Part shown: piece after piece, positions 8,041 to 15,178 of the stretch
Numbering within the stretch: position 1 is the stretch's first letter
Layout: each line of letters begins with the position of its first letter
Source of the DNA: Caryophanales bacterium UBA1744
Lineage (GTDB): Bacteria; Bacillota_I; Bacilli_A; RFN20; CAG-826
NCBI GenBank assembly: GCA_002314915.1
Contig: DCHU01000051.1
Location: 5,914-54,202 of the forward strand
Direction: 5' to 3'
Length of the DNA stretch: 48,289 bases
Position numbers and translations under genes: made by a program
Notes under the pieces: generated by a model
Database searches by the model: none
Told to the model about the DNA's origin: nothing
What the model saw: the letters and a program-made list of their open reading frames with translations, nothing else

Positions 8041-8080
8041 AATAAAAAACCTCCAAAGTATAGGTACAACTTTAGAGGTT
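8041..8080 (-). terminator. Rho-independent terminator of the metE-like/hom operon
   Basis: A 12-base-pair stem, AACCTCTAAAGT with ACTTTGGAGGTT (one mismatch), has a 9-base loop and is followed by TTTTATT on the minus strand. It lies 22 bases after the hom stop and just upstream of the cls promoter. Confidence 0.95.
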
Positions 8081-8102
8081 CACTTCAAATTGGAGGACTT
8101 TA

Positions 8103-9188
8103 TTATAAGTTGTCTTCGAATCTAGCGACGAGCTTGTAGGAATCGAACTCTTCCTTGGATTTGATTCTCTTGCGGAAGATTCTTCCATCCCAGTCCTCAA
8201 CGAGGTAATCGGCTTCGATGAGAGGGATTGTCGGAGTGTCGAGGAAACTGAGTGAGTTGAGGTCATCCACTCCTTCTTCAATGCGCTCGACGTCTTCAGC
8301 GATAGCGGAGCCTGTTGGGTACTTGCCCGCGCCCTTTCCGTACATGAATAAGTCTTCGTGGAACTTTGTCTTGAAGAGGACTGCGTTATATTCCTTCTTA
8401 ACGACGTTGAAACGTGAGTTAGGTGAGACGAGAGTTGGAACGATTGCATAGTGGATTCCATCTTCTTCCATCTTTGCCATAAGGAGGAACTTCATGATCT
8501 TTCCTGAACGCTTGACTTCGTCAATGAATGACTGTGAGAGGTTCTTGATACCACATCTTGCGATATTTTCCATCTTGAGTGAGTGGTCAAATGCGAGAGC
8601 GCCTAAGATGTAGCCCTTTCTAAGTAAGTCATTGCCTTCAAGGTCGTCTGTTGGATCGGATTCGGCAAAGCCTAATCTCTGGGCCTCTTTAATAGCCTCA
8701 TCCATCGTCTTGTTGTTGTCGAAGATCTCTCCGAGAACAAAGTTGGTTGTACCGTTGAAGATTCCATAGAATGCCTGAATTTCCTCGTACATTCTGATTC
8801 CCTTAAGAGTTGATAAGACTGGCATACCGCCACCAACTGATGCCTCATAGAGGAAGTGACAGTGATTCTCTTTTGCGAGCTCAACATATTCCTGGAAGTG
8901 ATTTGAGACGGTCTCTTTGTTAGAAGTGACAATGCTCTTACCGGCCTTTAAAGCCTTTGTGATGATCTGATATGGGAGTTTTTCATGGCCGATGCACTCG
9001 ACGATGCAATCGACTCTCTTATCGTTGATGACATCATCGATGTCAGATACGAGAAGCCCTTCTGGGACTCTTGTGTTTGTTGGTAAGTCGAAAACTGAAA
9101 CGACATATGTTCCAATTTTCTGTAAGATTTCATAGGCTCCGGATCCAACGATACCGAAACCGCATATGCAAACGCCAAATTCTTTCAT
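8103..9188 (-). CDS. hom: Homoserine dehydrogenase without an ACT domain
   Basis: Reduces aspartate semialdehyde to homoserine, the branch point to methionine and threonine. Rossmann motif GFGIVGSGAYEIL at residues 11-23. SNKETVS (about residue 97), then the catalytic core ASVGGGMPVLSTLKGI, GIFNGTTNFVLGEI, AQRLGFAESDPTDDLEGNDLLRK (Glu and the Lys near 205), and the GKGAGKYPTGSAIAEDV signature near residue 300. At 361 residues it lacks the C-terminal ACT domain seen in the common 430-residue form, so threonine feedback through that domain is not expected. It starts one base after the stop of the MetE-like gene; together they form a short methionine-related operon. Confidence 0.93.
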   Translation of the reverse strand: MKEFGVCICGFGIVGSGAYEILQKIGTYVVSVFDLPTNTRVPEGLLVSDIDDVINDKRVDCIVECIGHEKLPYQIITKALKAGKSIVTSNKETVSNHFQEYVELAKENHCHFLYEASVGGGMPVLSTLKGIRMYEEIQAFYGIFNGTTNFVLGEIFDNNKTMDEAIKEAQRLGFAESDPTDDLEGNDLLRKGYILGALAFDHSLKMENIARCGIKNLSQSFIDEVKRSGKIMKFLLMAKMEEDGIHYAIVPTLVSPNSRFNVVKKEYNAVLFKTKFHEDLFMYGKGAGKYPTGSAIAEDVERIEEGVDDLNSLSFLDTPTIPLIEADYLVEDWDGRIFRKRIKSKEEFDSYKLVARFEDNL

Positions 9189-9189
9189 G

Positions 9190-10290
9190 TTATTTAACTA
9201 GTTCCTTTCCCATTTCCACAAGCAAGTCAATCTTAGCCCACTGCTCATCCTGCGTGAGGTCATTTCCTTCCTCAACCGATGCGAATCCGCACTGTGGGGA
9301 TAGAGCTAAGTCGTCAGTGATAATGTTCTTTGCTTCAGCAAATCTTTCTCTTAATAAGGATTTATCCTCGAGGACTGGATTCTTTGTTGAGATGAGTCCA
9401 ACAACGAAAGTCTTTCCCTCTGGGAAATTCTTCCAAGGATCAAAAGATCCCGAACGCTCATCATCATATTCAACGAAGAATACGTCATAGTTGAGTCTCT
9501 TTACGCCGTTAGCGATTGAATCGTAGAGTCCATTCCACATTCCTTTGCCTTTGAAGTTGCCTTTGCAGAAATGAGTTGCGATTGTCATTCCTTCCGGTTT
9601 GTTCTCAAGAGACATGTTGGTTACCTTAACAAACCACTCGATAGCCTCTTCGACTGTGTGGCCTGTCATCTGAACCTTCATCTTGAATCTCTCGTCGATG
9701 AGGTATGTCCACGATGTATCGTCAACCTGGACGAATCTGCATCCATGAGCATATAAATCCTTGAACGCTTCCTGATAAGCCTTAGCGATATCGCTTAAAA
9801 GCTTGTCCATATCTTCGCCATAATATGCGTGGACATTGTGTCCGCACTGGAAGATTTCATCTATGAGGAGCATGTTAGGGCCTGAGATTGATTTCTTGGC
9901 CTCCACTCCTCTTTCGTCTGCGAGCTTCTTCAAGAAGTCGTAGTCCTTGATCTCTTTGTTATTTGGGCAATACTTGATTTCGTTTGAGACGTAACCGAGT
10001 TCGATATGGTGATTCTGTCCGTTAATGACTCTGTCGAGGTGGACTGTGTCATATCCCGCAAAAGCGTTCGTGGACCAATCGAGGTGCCACCATCTTCTTC
10101 TGAATTCTCCATCGGTAACTCTCTTGAGCCCGTGTTTGACTTCATTATCAACAAGCTTAGTGATTTCAACGTCCTCGATATCTCTTAACTGCTGGTAGCT
10201 GATTTCGCCCTTTCGATAGGCTTCTCTAGCGTTCTTAATTTCTTCTGGTCTAAGGAATGAACCGACCACATCGTACTGAAAGTTTGGCAT
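9190..10290 (-). CDS. MetE C-terminal-like methyltransferase (YxjG/YxjH type)
   Basis: A 366-residue stand-alone relative of the C-terminal catalytic half of cobalamin-independent methionine synthase, as in Bacillus YxjG/YxjH. Seen: DVVGSFLRPEEI at the start, VTDGEFRRRWWHLDW (about residue 60), ISGPNMLL, VQVDDTSWTYL (about 190), IATHFCKGNFKG (His and Cys of the zinc site, about 235), and SPQCGFAS (third ligand Cys, about 340). The family transfers a methyl group to a thiol such as homocysteine; the methyl donor is not fixed by sequence. ATG 10290 has CGGAG 6 bases upstream and is preferred to the ATG five codons earlier. I saw no SAM riboswitch upstream. Confidence 0.92.
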   Translation of the reverse strand: MPNFQYDVVGSFLRPEEIKNAREAYRKGEISYQQLRDIEDVEITKLVDNEVKHGLKRVTDGEFRRRWWHLDWSTNAFAGYDTVHLDRVINGQNHHIELGYVSNEIKYCPNNKEIKDYDFLKKLADERGVEAKKSISGPNMLLIDEIFQCGHNVHAYYGEDMDKLLSDIAKAYQEAFKDLYAHGCRFVQVDDTSWTYLIDERFKMKVQMTGHTVEEAIEWFVKVTNMSLENKPEGMTIATHFCKGNFKGKGMWNGLYDSIANGVKRLNYDVFFVEYDDERSGSFDPWKNFPEGKTFVVGLISTKNPVLEDKSLLRERFAEAKNIITDDLALSPQCGFASVEEGNDLTQDEQWAKIDLLVEMGKELVK

Positions 10291-10312
10291 AGAATCTCCG
10301 TTCAACGCTTCT

Positions 10313-10340
10313 ATTAAATAGAAATAAATCTACTTTGCAA
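10313..10340 (-). promoter_or_regulatory. Promoter of the metE-like/hom operon
   Basis: TTGCAA (10340-10335), 16 bases, TTTAAT (10318-10313) on the minus strand, about 20 bases before the ATG. Confidence 0.6.
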
Positions 10341-10374
10341 CCTTTTTCGTTGGTAAGCGGTCACATTGTCCGCG

Positions 10375-10401
10375 ACACAAAAACAACATCATTTTTTGTG
10401 T
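10375..10401. promoter_or_regulatory. Inverted repeat ACACAAAAA-N9-TTTTTGTGT upstream of oadA, possible operator
   Basis: A perfect 9-base inverted repeat with a 9-base spacer, in the divergent region between the metE-like operon and oadA. A half copy, TTTTGTGTT, recurs at 10426-10434 near the probable -10 of oadA. It has the shape of a regulator binding site. A terminator is unlikely because no gene reads into it. Confidence 0.5.
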
Positions 10402-10451
10402 TTGGGGTATATCTCTTATAGAGGGTTTTGTGTTATTATGTCTCCGATTTT

Positions 10452-10471
10452 GGGTTTTTCATTGAAAACCC
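10452..10471 (+). promoter_or_regulatory. Hairpin in the 5' untranslated region of oadA
   Basis: GGGTTTT-TCATTG-AAAACCC is a perfect 7-base-pair stem ending 29 bases before the oadA ATG. No T run follows, so it is not a standard terminator. It may affect mRNA stability or access to the ribosome site. Confidence 0.5.
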
Positions 10472-10500
10472 TATTTCAAGAAGGGAAAGAAGGTAAAGAT

Positions 10501-11871
10501 ATGGGCGTTAAAATAGTAGAAACAGCCTTAAGAGACGGTCACCAGTCTCTCTTTGCAACACGCATGACAACCGATGAAGTCTTGCTCGCTTTAAACGAAC
10601 TCGACAAGACCGGTTATTACGCTTTAGAAGTTTGGGGAGGAGCAACATTTGACTCCTGTTTAAGATTCTTAAACGAAGACCCATGGGAAAGATTAAGAAA
10701 GATTAAGAAGGTTTGTAAGAACACAAAGCTTCAGATGTTATTCAGAGGACAGAACATCCTTGGATACAGACACTACGCAGATGACGTCGTCGAGAAATTC
10801 GTCGAGAAGTCAATCAAGAACGGTATCGATGTCATCAGGATCTTCGATGCATTGAACGACATCAGAAACTTAGAGTGCGCTGTCAAAGCAACAAAGAAGT
10901 ACGGCGGCGAGTGCCAGATCGCATTAAGCTACACCACTTCTCCAGTCCACACAGTCGAGTATTATGTAAAACTCGCTCAGGAAGTTGAGAAGTTAGGCGC
11001 TGACTCATTATGCATCAAAGATATGGCAGGCGTTCTCTTGCCAGAAGCAGCATATGAATTAATCTCCGCTTTAAAGAAAAACACAAAACTCCCTATCGAG
11101 TTACACTCACACTGCACAGCAGGCATGATGGAGATGACATACCTCCGCGCCATTCAGGCGGGAGTCGATATCATCGACACAGCATTAAGCCCACTTGCAG
11201 GCGGTACATCTCAGCCATGCACAGAATCAATCAACTATGCATTAAGAGGCACAGAGTACGATCCAAAACTCAATGAGGAAATGCTCGTTGCAGCTGCTGC
11301 TAAGTTAGCACCTGTCAAACAGAAGTACCTCGAGAACGGATTATTAAATCCAAAATCATTATCCTGCAACCCAAGCATCTTAAAAGCTCAGGTTCCAGGC
11401 GGAATGTTATCCAACCTCATGAACCAGTTAAAGCAACAGGGTGCAATGGATAAATACGAAGAGGTCTTAAGAGAAGTTCCACGTGTCCGTAAGGATATGG
11501 GCTACCCACCACTCGTCACTCCATTATCACAGATGGTTGGAACACAGGCAGTCTTAAACGTCATCTCAGGCGAAAGATACAAGATGGTTCCAAAAGAAAT
11601 CAACGAATACTTACATGGTAAGTACGGCGCATTCCCTTCACCTGTCGATCCTGAAATCCAGAAGAAGATCATCGGAGATGACAAAGTCATCACATATAGA
11701 CCTGCTGATGACCTCAAGCCAGAATTCAAATCCCTTAAAGAACAATATAAGGATATAGCTAAGTCTGATGAAGACGTACTCAGCATCGCACTCTTCGGAG
11801 ATGTCGCGATCAAGTACATCAAGCAGAGAAACGAAGACGCTATTCCAACAATCATCAAGTTGGAGGCATAA
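10501..11871 (+). CDS. oadA: Oxaloacetate decarboxylase alpha subunit (carboxyltransferase)
   Basis: Moves the carboxyl group of oxaloacetate to the biotin carrier as the first step of the Na+-pumping decarboxylase. Visible: VETALRDGHQSLFATRM at the start, EVWGGATFDSCLRFLNEDPWERL (about residue 45), RGQNILGYRHYADDVV, KDMAGVLLP (catalytic Lys region, about 175), ELHSHCTAGMM (metal-binding His pair, about 200), and DTALSPLAGGTSQP. The conserved PYC/OADA domain fills the C-terminal half. At 456 residues it lacks the fused biotinyl domain; that is a separate gene downstream. ATG 10501 follows GAAGGTAAAG; an upstream in-frame ATG would place the hairpin inside the coding region. Methylmalonyl- or pyruvate-type substrates are less likely given these motifs. 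Confidence 0.95.
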   Translation: MGVKIVETALRDGHQSLFATRMTTDEVLLALNELDKTGYYALEVWGGATFDSCLRFLNEDPWERLRKIKKVCKNTKLQMLFRGQNILGYRHYADDVVEKFVEKSIKNGIDVIRIFDALNDIRNLECAVKATKKYGGECQIALSYTTSPVHTVEYYVKLAQEVEKLGADSLCIKDMAGVLLPEAAYELISALKKNTKLPIELHSHCTAGMMEMTYLRAIQAGVDIIDTALSPLAGGTSQPCTESINYALRGTEYDPKLNEEMLVAAAAKLAPVKQKYLENGLLNPKSLSCNPSILKAQVPGGMLSNLMNQLKQQGAMDKYEEVLREVPRVRKDMGYPPLVTPLSQMVGTQAVLNVISGERYKMVPKEINEYLHGKYGAFPSPVDPEIQKKIIGDDKVITYRPADDLKPEFKSLKEQYKDIAKSDEDVLSIALFGDVAIKYIKQRNEDAIPTIIKLEA

Positions 11872-11874
11872 AGA

Positions 11875-12180
11875 ATGTTATTTGCAATCTACGATCAAAC
11901 AATGATTGATAACTTCGGCTTATTAGAGGCACTCCTCGTAAGCTTAGTTGCAATCATCATTGTCTTCGTTGTCTTGCTGGTAATCATTCTCATCGCAGGT
12001 GGATTCTCAAAATCCATTGAGCTCTACGATTCCAAGACAAAGATTAATCCTCGCCCAGAGAATTCAATCTTAGAAACAAACGAAGACGCAGTCGCTGCTG
12101 CACTTGTTGCAACAATCGACTTCCACAAAACAACCGGCAAGAATGCTAGATTAGTCAGCATCAAGCGCGTTGATGATTAA
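11875..12180 (+). CDS. oadG: Decarboxylase gamma subunit (OadG-like)
   Basis: A 101-residue single-pass membrane protein. One hydrophobic segment (about residues 15-45) is followed by a polar C-terminal half with EDAVAAALVATIDFHKTTGKNA. The gamma subunit holds alpha and beta together at the membrane. The identification rests on size, topology and position between alpha and carrier; such subunits are poorly conserved. TGGAGG inside the last oadA codons serves as the ribosome site, 8 bases before the ATG. The gap to oadA is 3 bases. Confidence 0.85.
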   Translation: MLFAIYDQTMIDNFGLLEALLVSLVAIIIVFVVLLVIILIAGGFSKSIELYDSKTKINPRPENSILETNEDAVAAALVATIDFHKTTGKNARLVSIKRVDD

Positions 12181-12191
12181 GGAGATTTAAA

Positions 12192-12548
12192 ATGAAAATT
12201 TACAAAGTAAAAGTTAACGGCAAATCATATGTCGTCGAATTAGAATCAGTTGATGAAGTAAAGTCAGACAAGCCAGTCTCAATCGCATCATCTTCTGCAC
12301 CAAAGGCTGAAGCACCTGCTCCAGTCGCTGGCGAAGGACAGGATGTCTTATCACCAATCCAGGGCAACGTCGTTGATGTCAAAGTCAAAGTTGGCCAGAG
12401 AGTCGCAAAAGGCGATGTCCTTATGATCGTCGAGGCTATGAAGCTTGAAAACGAAATCGTCTCACCATTCGAAGGTGTCGTTTCAACAATTCTTGCAAAC
12501 AAAGGCGCTGCAGTTCAGTCAAAACAGGTTTTAGTTAAAATAAAATAA
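12192..12548 (+). CDS. Biotin carboxyl carrier protein of the decarboxylase
   Basis: A 118-residue carrier that shuttles the carboxyl group from OadA to OadB. The N-terminal part (MKIYKVKVNGKSYVVELE) is followed by an Ala/Pro-rich flexible linker (about residues 35-52) and a biotinyl domain with VEAMKLENEIVSP, in which the Lys of AMKLE (about residue 85) is the biotin site. AAGGAGATTT sits a few bases before the ATG. Equivalent to GcdC/MmdC or to the C-terminal domain of fused OadA proteins. Confidence 0.95.
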   Translation: MKIYKVKVNGKSYVVELESVDEVKSDKPVSIASSSAPKAEAPAPVAGEGQDVLSPIQGNVVDVKVKVGQRVAKGDVLMIVEAMKLENEIVSPFEGVVSTILANKGAAVQSKQVLVKIK

Positions 12549-12559
12549 TAGGAGCAAGT

Positions 12560-13756
12560 ATGGGACAGATATGGGAAACGATCAAACAATTCTGTCTTGA
12601 GTCCGGCATCGCGGGTTTCTTCGCTGACGGCGGATGGAAGAATTTGATCATGATGGCCTTGGCTTGTGTACTCTTGTTCCTCGCCATCAAAAAGAAATTT
12701 GAGCCTTACTTGTTACTCCCTATCGCATTCGGTATGTTACTCGTTAACATTCCTAAGGCGGGAGCTGAACTATTCAAGTCAGAAGTAGACTCAGCCGGAG
12801 TTACTCACTACTCCGGTTTACTTGGATACCTCTACTATGGAGTTAAATGGGGAATCTATCCTTGTTTAATCTTCCTCTGTATCGGTGCAACAACGGACTT
12901 TGGACCTCTTATCGCAAATAAGAAAACAATGTTGCTTGGCGCAGCTGCGCAGATTGGTATCTTCATCACATTCCTCGGCGCTATTGCGTTAGGAAAGAAC
13001 GGCCTTGGTTGGACAAACTGGGGACCAGAGGTTGCATCCAGTATCGGTATCATCGGCGGCGCTGATGGACCTACAGCAATCTTAGTTACATCAAAATTAG
13101 CACCTGAATATTTAGGTAGCATCGCCATTGTTGCTTACTCATATATGGCACTTGTACCAGTTATTCAGCCTCCAATAATCAGACTTCTCACAACAAAGAA
13201 AGAGAGAATGATCAAAATGGAGCAGACAAGACCTGTCTCCAAGAGAGAAAAGATTCTCTTCCCAATCATCGTTGCAACAGTCGTCATCTTAATCGTTCCA
13301 AGCTGCGCTCCATTAATTGGATGCTTAATGCTCGGCAACTTAATCAAGGAATCAGGAGTCGTTCCAAAAATCACAGAGACTCTCGCAAATAGCTTGATGT
13401 ATATCATCACTATCATCTTAGGTGTTTGTGTCGGTGCAACAGCAAAGGCTGAAACATTCTTAACAACAGATACCTTATTCATCTTCGCCCTCGGTATCAT
13501 CGCATTCTCTATCGCTACTGCATGCGGTGTCCTCGCAGGTAAGGTTATGTGCGTCGCAACACGTGGCAAAGTCAACCCAATGATTGGTGCAGCAGGCGTT
13601 TCCGCTGTTCCAATGGCAGCTCGTGTTGTTCAGAAAGAAGGACAGAAGGAAGATCCGTCCAACTTCTTGCTCATGCACGCTATGGGACCTAACGTAGCAG
13701 GTGTCATCGGTTCTGCAGTCGCAGCCGGTGTTCTCTTGCTCTTATTCGCAGCATAA
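12560..13756 (+). CDS. oadB: Na+-pumping oxaloacetate decarboxylase beta subunit
   Basis: Integral membrane subunit that decarboxylates carboxybiotin and exports Na+. It has about nine hydrophobic segments, the family signature IGIIGGADGPTAILVTSK (about residue 162), a second conserved segment GNLIKESGVVPKITET, and SAVPMAARVVQ near the C-terminus. The length of 398 residues matches the family. The N-terminal about 30 residues (MGQIWETIKQF) are a short amphipathic lead. TAGGAG lies 7 bases upstream. Fourth gene of the pump operon, with spacings under 15 bases throughout. Confidence 0.96.
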   Translation: MGQIWETIKQFCLESGIAGFFADGGWKNLIMMALACVLLFLAIKKKFEPYLLLPIAFGMLLVNIPKAGAELFKSEVDSAGVTHYSGLLGYLYYGVKWGIYPCLIFLCIGATTDFGPLIANKKTMLLGAAAQIGIFITFLGAIALGKNGLGWTNWGPEVASSIGIIGGADGPTAILVTSKLAPEYLGSIAIVAYSYMALVPVIQPPIIRLLTTKKERMIKMEQTRPVSKREKILFPIIVATVVILIVPSCAPLIGCLMLGNLIKESGVVPKITETLANSLMYIITIILGVCVGATAKAETFLTTDTLFIFALGIIAFSIATACGVLAGKVMCVATRGKVNPMIGAAGVSAVPMAARVVQKEGQKEDPSNFLLMHAMGPNVAGVIGSAVAAGVLLLLFAA

Positions 13757-13760
13757 ACTT

Positions 13761-14474
13761 ATGAAGGAGATTCATTTTAAAGAAATCGATTCCACCAACC
13801 TCTACCTTAAAAAGCACTACTCTGAATTAGAAGACCTCGACATAGTCGATGCCCTCCATCAGAGCGCTGGAAAAGGTAGAATGGCCAGGGTGTGGGAAGA
13901 CTCTTCTGGAGAGAATCTCCTTTTTTCTGTACTTATCAAAGATAAAAACTTATTCCCTGAGTTCGGTTCATTGTCCCTACTAGCAGCCTCTTCAATTATG
14001 GCCACATTAAAAGGTCTTGGTTTGAACGGAGTTGCTGTTAAATGGCCAAACGATGTCATGGTCAATGGCAAGAAAATATGCGGGATTCTTTTAGAAAGCG
14101 TTTCGCTCGGTTCTGAGATGGAAGCATTGATCATCGGAATCGGGCTTAACGTCAATCAGAACGAATTTGAAGGATTGCCTAACGCCACTTCTATTTACTT
14201 AGAGGCAAGGACAGGCTATGAGATAAATGCCCTAAGAGAACTCGTCTACACAAACATCCGTAATGACATCTTAATGTTGAAAATGGGAGACAAGTCATAC
14301 CTTGATAAAATCAGACAAGCAAACTACCTCATCAATCAGCAAATAGACTTTGTCTATAACAACGCTGATGTCACCGGTTTCGTAAAAGGAATTGATGACG
14401 ATAACAAACTTATAGTCGACATTAATGGTGAAACAATTCACCTATCAACAGGAGAGGTAACATTCCACAAATAA
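13761..14474 (+). CDS. birA: Biotin-protein ligase, no DNA-binding domain
   Basis: Attaches biotin to the carrier protein encoded two genes upstream. Motifs: EIDSTNLYLKK (residues 7-17), SAGKGRMARVWEDSSGENLLFS (about 34-55, the biotinyl-5'-AMP loop GKGR), VKWPNDVMVNGKKICGILLE (about 95-115), and a C-terminal SH3-like domain. It begins directly with the catalytic domain, so unlike the BirA of E. coli or Bacillus it has no N-terminal helix-turn-helix and should not act as a repressor. The start ATG 13761 overlaps no upstream gene; the longer frame to 13701 would run inside oadB. No strong ribosome site is visible, so translation may be coupled to oadB, which ends 4 bases earlier. Confidence 0.94.
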   Translation: MKEIHFKEIDSTNLYLKKHYSELEDLDIVDALHQSAGKGRMARVWEDSSGENLLFSVLIKDKNLFPEFGSLSLLAASSIMATLKGLGLNGVAVKWPNDVMVNGKKICGILLESVSLGSEMEALIIGIGLNVNQNEFEGLPNATSIYLEARTGYEINALRELVYTNIRNDILMLKMGDKSYLDKIRQANYLINQQIDFVYNNADVTGFVKGIDDDNKLIVDINGETIHLSTGEVTFHK

Positions 14475-14476
14475 TT

Positions 14477-15025
14477 ATGAAACTCGATACACCAGTAAAA
14501 AGAATAGCGTTTGACGCAATACTCTTGGCAATCTTATGCGCATTAGGTTGCCTTTCGCTCCCTCTAGGCGAGAACATCAAGGTTTCCTTGCAACTTCTTG
14601 TCATATTTATCATCGGCCTTCTAAACCCTTATTTAGCAGATTCATTGATAATTGCATTCTCATATCTCATCATCGGATTGTTCTTACCAATCTATGCAGG
14701 CTTTAATGCAGGCGTCACCCCTACATTCGGATTCGTTGTCGGATTCGTCCTTGCCCTTCCGGTCATGAAACTCGTTGGCATGGCTAAAAAGATGCCAGAG
14801 ATCCTCAACATGGTACTCCAGTGTCTTGCCGCAACAGTTGTCGTTTATATCGCAGGCGCATTATTCATGTATTTCTACTTGAACGGAAAAGGAATTGACT
14901 ATTCAATCGTTAAGGTTCTAAGTGTCGCAATCATCCCTTACTTACCATTTGATGCCGCAAAGATAGTAATCGCTGTCCTAGCAGCCAAAGGCTTAAGAAA
15001 AGCTTTGGGCATCCAATATAAATAA
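14477..15025 (+). CDS. bioY: Biotin transporter BioY (ECF substrate-binding subunit)
   Basis: A 182-residue membrane protein with about six hydrophobic helices. It shows the BioY features of a Leu/Gly-rich first half (CLSLPLGENIKVSLQLLVIFIIGL), GFVVGFVLA (about residue 92) and the late YLPFDAAKIVIAVLAAKGLRKAL segment. It takes up biotin, alone or with an ECF energising module that is not in this window. Last gene of the pump operon, two bases after birA. This places biotin import beside the enzyme that consumes it. No Shine-Dalgarno is seen close to the ATG, consistent with coupling to birA. Confidence 0.92.
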   Translation: MKLDTPVKRIAFDAILLAILCALGCLSLPLGENIKVSLQLLVIFIIGLLNPYLADSLIIAFSYLIIGLFLPIYAGFNAGVTPTFGFVVGFVLALPVMKLVGMAKKMPEILNMVLQCLAATVVVYIAGALFMYFYLNGKGIDYSIVKVLSVAIIPYLPFDAAKIVIAVLAAKGLRKALGIQYK

Positions 15026-15055
15026 AGAGTTTCCAAAGTAAAAGATTATGTCTTG

Positions 15056-15098
15056 GCGAACTAACACAGCGAACATTCGCTAGTTGTGGTTCGCTTTT
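15056..15098 (+). terminator. Terminator of the oad-birA-bioY operon
   Basis: GCGAAC (15056-15061) pairs with GTTCGC (15089-15094), with an inner AGCGAA/TTCGCT hairpin, followed by TTTT. It lies 30 bases after the bioY stop. Confidence 0.75.
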
Positions 15099-15109
15099 CA
15101 TATCTCATT

Positions 15110-15153
15110 CAAAGAAAAGACCCCCATCGTTTTGAAACGAAGGAGGTCTTTGC
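15110..15153. terminator. Bidirectional terminator between bioY and the lipoprotein gene
   Basis: AAAGACC...TCGTTT with AAACGA...GGTCTTT forms a long stem with small mismatches and a 2-base loop. The minus strand ends in TCTTTTCTTT, so it mainly serves the lipoprotein gene at 15179-16678. Confidence 0.85.
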
Positions 15154-15178
15154 ATCTTAATGAATGTTTTTTCTTTAC

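Noticed and set aside
10291..10500. SAM or other riboswitch in front of the metE-like operon or oadA
   Set aside because: I found none of the conserved S-box motifs; only an inverted repeat and one simple hairpin are present.
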